A stretch of DNA of 64,000 bases from Euwallacea fornicatus (Eukaryota; Arthropoda; Insecta; Coleoptera; Curculionidae): NCBI RefSeq assembly GCF_040115645.1, contig NC_089567.1, forward strand, positions 496,001 to 560,000, read 5' to 3'. The position numbers and the translations under genes were made by a program. Under the pieces are notes generated by a model, which was not told the origin of the DNA, ran no database searches, and saw only the letters and a program-made list of their open reading frames with translations. Numbering within the stretch: the stretch's first letter is position 1; the number at the start of each line of letters is the position of its first letter. Shown here one piece after another: positions 58,301-64,000 of this stretch.

Positions 58301-60879
58301 CAGAAAAAATTTCAATACAGCGGACAGGTCCACGTGAACCAGCGTACACGCCCACTGGTCTAAGTCCAAGAGATTTTCCCTTTGGGGTTAGTTGTAATAA
58401 CAGTTATTTCTCTTTCTTTAATTGAAAAATTACCAAGTTCGAAGAATTAAAAGAGCGATGATGGTAGTTCAGTCCGAGACCGGGAAATGCATTTTCGAAG
58501 TCGTATCGAAAGACAGTTTCCCTTGTTAGACTCCTGAAAGGATCACCTCGAATTGAGTTACATGCTCAGAATTGTTTCCAACTTTGCAAGAATTTCCTGC
58601 CGTTTTGATTTATGCTGCTGCATATATTTATAGCAGAAATCGACTCTATAAAGTAGAAAGTTTCATTGAATTACCTTCTCAGATGAATATACAGAAATAT
58701 CGTTCAGGCAATCTTGTGCCTTCTTTTCTTCTTGCCATACAAACCGCTGGTACTCATTTCGTTTACGCAGAAGAAGGTACAAGTCTTCTATTCACTTAAG
58801 GCAGCAATCCCACACATGAAGTATATCATAAGGTATTTCCGTGAATTTTGAAACTGTTGGGGAGGTATGAAAACTATGAAAAATTCAAGTGTCACATATT
58901 GACGAGACTCTGACCAGAATAGCGATAATGCGAATTCGAAAGACAATCTGACACAGACATATTATCGGACTTTGAATTTATTAGGAATTTCATTGCGAGC
59001 CTGGTAAGTGGCATTTTTCCGTGTGCTGACGGAGAAGGTATTTTTCCCGTGCGCTTACGGGACAGTGTGTTTTAACTATAGTTAACTAGAGAGGAAACGC
59101 TCATTCTTAGTGTCATGTAATAAAAAATATATGTTGCCCTTGTTTTTTTTTGCAATTTGCATAAAATGGATTATTTATGATAAATAGAAAGATTTCTAAG
59201 AACTATGCAACTGCTAAATTAAACGTATTAACATTGGAAACTCTTTAATACTTCTGTATGAGCTGAACGGAATTTCATAATAAATAATTAAAAATTATGG
59301 TTTGATTACTTTTTATGTTATCACCTAATTTTTTCCATGAGCTTTGAATAATTATCTTCGCTTTGTTAGGCACGAAATATCGTATTTTTCCCCGAACTAA
59401 AGGATTCTAAAGCTTTAAATGATTTATCACGTTTAGTTGTATTGATTGTGAAATATTAAGTCAAACATTCATCTTTTTTAGTTCCCCTTAAAACTTAATG
59501 TGACCAACTAAATCATTTTAAAAGTCAGAACTACGGTCATCATTACATCCTACCGCGGTACCGCAAACTCTTAATTTCTGCATAGGCGAATATGATTATG
59601 CCTCTTAGAAAATACACATACAGACGTTGCTGTTTGATTAACAACGTTACTTTGGTGTTAACTAAACGTTAATCAACATTTAAAACGCTGAAGCGTGGTA
59701 ATTATAACTGCAAGTTTACTTTGGATTTTCATTGCAAATATTGTAACAGTTACACTAAAGTGACGCTAAAACTGTTAATAAGGAGTTCAAGACGTACTAA
59801 AGGCGGAAAAAATGTCATATTTTTTCCGTTTTTCTACGATATGAAGGTGATCGCACTTCAGCGACACGTGATTGGACTGGAATGGTAATCGGAGTTCAAT
59901 GATGCGTTTCTGGTTACACTTTCGAAAAATTAAAAATAAACAATTTATCTTTTGTGAAGAACGTGCGAAAGTTTTCCTTGGAAAACGTTTAAATTATTGC
60001 AGGTTTCTTAGGACTTACCTTAAAACTAACGAAGATTTTCAAACATCATACTATATTGTAGGTCCGGCACTACCTTCCAATGGGACTAAACTATAGCAGG
60101 AATGATCTACCCATAGCAGTTTAATGTTGAAAGTAACAGTACAGTTTATTACCGGACATCGAATTTTTCATCATTGAAAACAAACAATACCTGCGCAACA
60201 CGCGTCATTACCGCCCACATCTGGTAGCCGCAACACGCCAAATTTAGACAGGACGAATCCAGCATCGGCTCCCGGAACTGAATTTAGAAATTTTGTACTT
60301 CTTCGTGATTTCTTCGCGCGAATATAAACAATTTTGAGTGTGATCTTGCGCGAGGTGAAGAAACATCGCGAGTGAAGAAACCGAACGCCCTGTCTTGCAT
60401 CTCAGCTGGTGCTGGCTCTTGCTCCCGCCACTACCGTGCACGGTAATCTAGATTCGAATAATTATTATTCTAATGATGGTCAAGCGGTAGGGTGAGGGGA
60501 GTGGCGAATCATAATAGTTTTTTGCAGATGAAGGCTTTTGTGAAAAATCTTTTCAAACAAGGTGCAAATGTACGTCCCCTTACCGCGCACATCGGTCGTT
60601 TCAGGAATTATTTGAATTTCAACAAATTACGCATTAACCCTTTTTAACCCGCACAATTAGCGTTCCAAATTATTGTACGAATGCGTAAATGTCTGTATTT
60701 CCAACGTTAGACCCACTTCACTACCTCAAAGATTACCCTGATTCTCGCCTGGTGGGTGGTATCTTCCTCCGAGATATCGATGGACACCGGTGTACGCCAC
60801 TGATTGTGCGAGGAATTATCGTCCTGACATAATTTACAGATTATGGAGGAAACATTTCGCAGATTTTTCACTCAGTCTA
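55388..60879. other. 5.5 kb without a recognisable gene
   Basis: Short AT microsatellite-like stretches lie at 55665-55680 and 56290-56410. At 57132-56989, minus strand, a 45-codon frame with GC-rich codons (N-Y-E-C-F-G-N-I-S-E-E-Y, later K-T-P-Q-E-A-D-R-I) looks coding-like but matches nothing I know. The 93-codon minus frame at 57505-57786 has no domain. Around 58335-58395 the plus strand reads AYTPTGLSPRDFPFGV, faintly like a mariner-type Y-S-P-D-L-S-P-x-D-F. The rest is AT-rich. Confidence 0.4.
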
Positions 60880-61945
60880 TACAGGGTCAGCCGCTCGATA
60901 TGTTCGTTAAAAAAATTTTACCTTCCTAATATTGTGAGCTAATGAAATTTGGTTTCGTGCTAGGACTGGCCATTTTGACTCCAAGTGAAATATTTTCGAA
61001 ATGACTGCACTTTTGGTTATATCGGAAGTAGTCATCAACTTCGTTATTTTAAATGGAGCACACTAATTTGTTTATCATTCTTAGATTTCCCGTAAAATTT
61101 TTAGGGCAGTCGATGTAATGTGTCACATCTAAAACTTGCCGTTTTCCAGTCAAATTGACAAATTTAAAAAATTTGACGGCTGCAAGATCCCAGCGAAGTT
61201 GATATTGTGAAGTAACCTCTGAATATTTGGAAAAGGTGTTCCGAGGCTCAAAAAACGACATAATATATGGCGTTTTAATGTATTTTAATTTGATAAAAAA
61301 TCTTGCGCAAAATATACCTTCAAAATCGCATGACTTGAAATCTTAATAATTTTCTTATTTCAAACGAGACACTCTGCACCTTAAAGCCTTTTTGCGTCTA
61401 GAATTTAATTCTGTATCAAAATATTATTAAGGTTCCCTGGATCGATTCTGGACAGGGTGTTTCATTCGAAATAACCAAGTTTTTCAGATTTGATGTCACG
61501 CAAATTAGGAGGCAGGTTTCGGCGGTTGCGAAACATTTTTTTCCGAGTTCAAATATGTCAAAAAGTAGCTTATTAAGTTGTCTTTGAGCATCAGAACACC
61601 GACTCGCAGCGGTTAACGCGCAATACCGATTTTCGTAGAAACTTGGAGCTATCAAAATTTTAAAGTTTTCCGGTGTAATTCGGAAACGGTAAATACGAAA
61701 CATAAAATACTTTATATAAACTGGCATTAACATATAATGAGAAATTGGAAAATAACAAAAAACTTGAAAGTTTCATTTAAAATAACTGTTAGCTATTTCC
61801 GGTATAACCGGAAGCGCAGCCATTTTTGAAAGTATTTTAATTGGGTTCAAAATGGCCGCTACTAGCTTGAAACTAAATTTCATTCGGCTACGGCAGTGGG
61901 AAATCAACATTTTTCTGACGAACGGGTCGCGCGGCTCACCCTGTA
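60880..61945. mobile_element. Foldback element of 1.07 kb, strongly diverged
   Basis: TACAGGGTCAGCCGCTCGAT at 60880 pairs with the reverse complement of the right end, TACAGGGTGAGCCGCGCGAC, finishing at 61945. The whole element is an inverted repeat about a centre near 61415: gaaatttggttt/aaactaaatttc, ggccattttga/tcaaaatggcc, ggttatatcgga/tccggtataacc, and close to the centre tatttcaaacgagacactctgc against cagggtgtttcattcgaaata. Arms are about 500 bp with roughly a third of positions changed. The inner pair again carries cagggtgt motifs, so the present form may be two TACAGGG-ended units head to head. Minus frames 61049-61261 and 61416-61733 lie in opposite arms and are not considered genes. 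Confidence 0.82.
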
Positions 61946-63659
61946 TGGACTAAACAGCAATATTTTACGAAAAATTCTACGTTACGTTCTAAAAATAGTT
62001 TATATAAAATGTTCGACACCTAACTTAAACTTTTTCGATATATTTATACTTAAAATTAGCTATACTTACTGAGCTGAACGTGCAGGATTACTTTTTGGGA
62101 CACACCGTACATTCGGAGAGGCCTCTGATACACTAAATCTCAGTTACAAGATTAACCAAGCAACTGGCAGTTTTTAATCCAACACCCAATGTGTAATATC
62201 CTGATAACGGTACAGTTCATTGCAAGGCATACTAGAGAAGTTGTTATTCCCAAAAAAAAACAAAACTTCACAAAAATTGTTTCGAGATATGAGCTGCAGA
62301 TAGGCTTAATTCAAAACTCGTAAGTTAATGAAACGAAGCTAAGAATCGACTTGAAAAGACACGATTATTGGGTGTGGTGAATGACTATGAAGTACACCTT
62401 TCTTCTAAAACAGTTGAATGACTACTTAATAATGAATCTTAAATCGATAATTATTTACCTAGGGCGCTAATGAGGAAGGTAGTCAGAATGTTGTTATCAT
62501 TTCTATTGTGGTTTGCCTGATGATTGCCAAGGAATCGCCGTTGATGTTCTAATTTAAAACACGTTATTTTCTTGTGTTCCAGATATAATTTGAGCATGAT
62601 TTATGAAAGTTTATTATAATTTTCTCAATGTAGTATTGAACAAAATTGAGTATACACTGCGGTTATAAAGTAATACAGACCTCACGTCTCGTAATTAAAC
62701 TGGACATTCGGGTCGTGATGATATACTTTACAACTCTGGTGAATAATAAACAATTATTAATTTTTCTTCCACCTCGCTAAATCATGTCGAATCAGAAGTT
62801 TATAAACTATAGTTTTATTCCACTGATTTCGTTGATTGCAAGTTGATCGCATTCAAATCGGATAACGCATACTTTCCGTTCCTATGCAGAGGAGCAATAG
62901 CAGATCCTCTAAAATACCCTGTGACTTTTTTTCGGATGTCAAAGATTTCCAAAATTTTCCTAGATATCGACCAAGACTATTAAAAATGGTGTCACGACGA
63001 GAATTTAAGGTTTCACCCTTAATATTTTTTCAAGCATTTTAGTTGTTCTAAGTTCATTTACAGCATTGAAACGTTTATTTAGTGATGCCTCCAAGAGAAC
63101 CAAAAACCGTTCCATTTTTCAGAATTTGTGAACAACACAAAAAGAATTCATATCGAAAGTTCTTTAATCAAGATCATAATTATTGCTTCATAATTTTCAG
63201 TAAACCTGACCTTTAGAGTCAAGTTGTTGGATATGTAAAAAATTAACACGTGTTTTTTGCTATATCTCCATTGAGATTGCGACACTGGAAAAACGCATTC
63301 ACTCGTCACGAATTTTTCCTATAAGTATAGTAGCAGATACAATTGTATTACTAAATGCATTTGTAAGATGAAAGTAATAGTTTACCACACATGTATTGAC
63401 ATACATTCGGTGGGAATAGCCACTTACGTAACTAGGCAGGAAATGCACAGTTTTCTGTAGCCAGTGGGGTTCTGCGGGACGAGCCAAGACTGGCCCTGCA
63501 AGTCATACATTTCTAATTTTGCAGCAGTAAGAACGTTAAATCGCGCAAATGCATAAAAAATATCAAATATCTCCATTTAGTTCAACTGGATTCAGTAAGT
63601 GCTTTTCTAACAGTTTTTGATTTAGATGACTTTAAGAATTTACCTAAGAGAACCTCATG
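61946..63659. other. No gene recognised
   Basis: AT-rich. The minus frame 63299-63487 has no domain. A cacaccgtacattcg motif at 62101 may be another degenerate element end. Confidence 0.5.
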
Positions 63660-63875
63660 TGCACTCTTCAATAAATCTAAAGTTCCTCTATGTTTGCGTT
63701 TTATCGAACTTTTAACATTTTCCAAAAAAAAAAAAATCTAGTGGCCCCAAATCGGGAGATCTCGATGCCTTTCGCATCAGATCATAGTTTCGCACCCAAC
63801 GAACTTGAATTTCATGTTTAAAAAAGAGCCATTTTGGCTTTCAACGGGCGAGTTGCATGTGTATCCAAAAATACT
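63660..63875 (-). pseudogene. Transposase relic, catalytic core to third acid
   Basis: The minus strand reads FLDTHATRPLKAKMALFKHE, IQVRWVRNYDLMRKAS and RSPDLGPLDFFF without a stop, ending in a poly-T tract at 63734-63723. This follows F-x-Q-D-G-A-T-P-H-x-x-x-V-x-x-x-L-x-x-x-F-x-x-R-W-I-G-R-x-G-P-I-x-W-P-A-R-S-P-D-L-T-P-L-D-F-F. The second acid (L-D-T-H) and the third (P-L-D-F) are both retained. The remainder toward 63660 is degraded. It continues the pattern of minus-strand relics of this group across the window. Confidence 0.66.
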
Positions 63876-64000
63876 TGGATGCTAATAAACGAAAGAGGAG
63901 ATGTTAATTTAAAATATTTAATTACCTCATTGAACACGTAAATTCAGGAAAATATAAAAAGTTCTTTACCGGAGAAGCAATATATGATATTCAAAATTGT

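Noticed and set aside
58335..58395. Mariner-like AYTPTGLSPRDFPFGV
   Set aside because: Only about seven residues fit the motif, with no catalytic D-N block upstream; too weak to annotate as a pseudogene.
1..64000. CRISPR array, operon structure, Shine-Dalgarno sites
   Set aside because: No regularly spaced identical repeats with unique spacers and no tandem long frames; the window is eukaryotic in character.

Overview
This window looks like gene-poor nuclear DNA from an arthropod, most probably an insect. It is AT-rich and has no operons or bacterial-type gene packing. The longest open frame in 64 kb is about 171 codons, and it is itself a broken transposase. What can be read is almost entirely decayed IS630-Tc1-mariner DNA: mariner relics with DD34D spacing, several Tc1-like relics, and many fragments of a third group whose tails carry the W-P-x-R-S-P-D-L motif and end in a G-H-F-like motif. 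Recognising that third group as the insect transposases with a DUF4817-type N-terminus rests on remembered family features, not on a search. No host gene, tRNA, rRNA or CRISPR array could be supported.

Layout. 0.3-9.2 kb: eight short transposase relics, one Tc1-like relic (6955-7515) and a four-copy tandem repeat (8045-8520). 10.26-10.93 kb: a 670 bp nearly perfect foldback element beside a 21 bp minisatellite. 12.5 and 15.3-16.7 kb: two mariners of different subfamilies. 18.0-19.0 kb: a second foldback. 20.5-23.6 kb: transposase relics, including one with both ends readable. 25.4-26.2 and 31.1-32.6 kb: two more foldbacks. 34.0-34.8 kb: two short MITE-like elements. 36.3-47.8 kb: a weak transposase tail, two long Tc1-like pseudogenes and another transposase relic. 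49.8-55.4 kb: the densest part, holding a possible piggyBac-like terminus, a second copy of the 15.3 kb mariner's 5' end, a foldback with a transposase tail inside, a 497 bp Tc1 deletion derivative with both terminal repeats, and a further foldback. 60.9-61.9 kb: a diverged 1.07 kb foldback. 63.7 kb: a last transposase relic.

The most unusual property is the number of long inverted repeats: seven hairpin-forming elements from 0.67 to 1.5 kb. Three share TACAGGGT...ACCCTGTA ends or close variants. At least two contain the C-terminal codons of a transposase, so they look like foldback derivatives of the same transposons whose fragments lie around them. Transposase relics favour the minus strand (about 15 to 7). 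If this region is transcribed, long hairpin RNA and antisense transposon RNA would both be expected. That makes an endo-siRNA or piRNA source locus a reasonable, untested hypothesis.

The other short open frames show no recognisable domain. Many lie inside repeat arms or overlap equally good frames on the other strand, so they are not annotated as genes.
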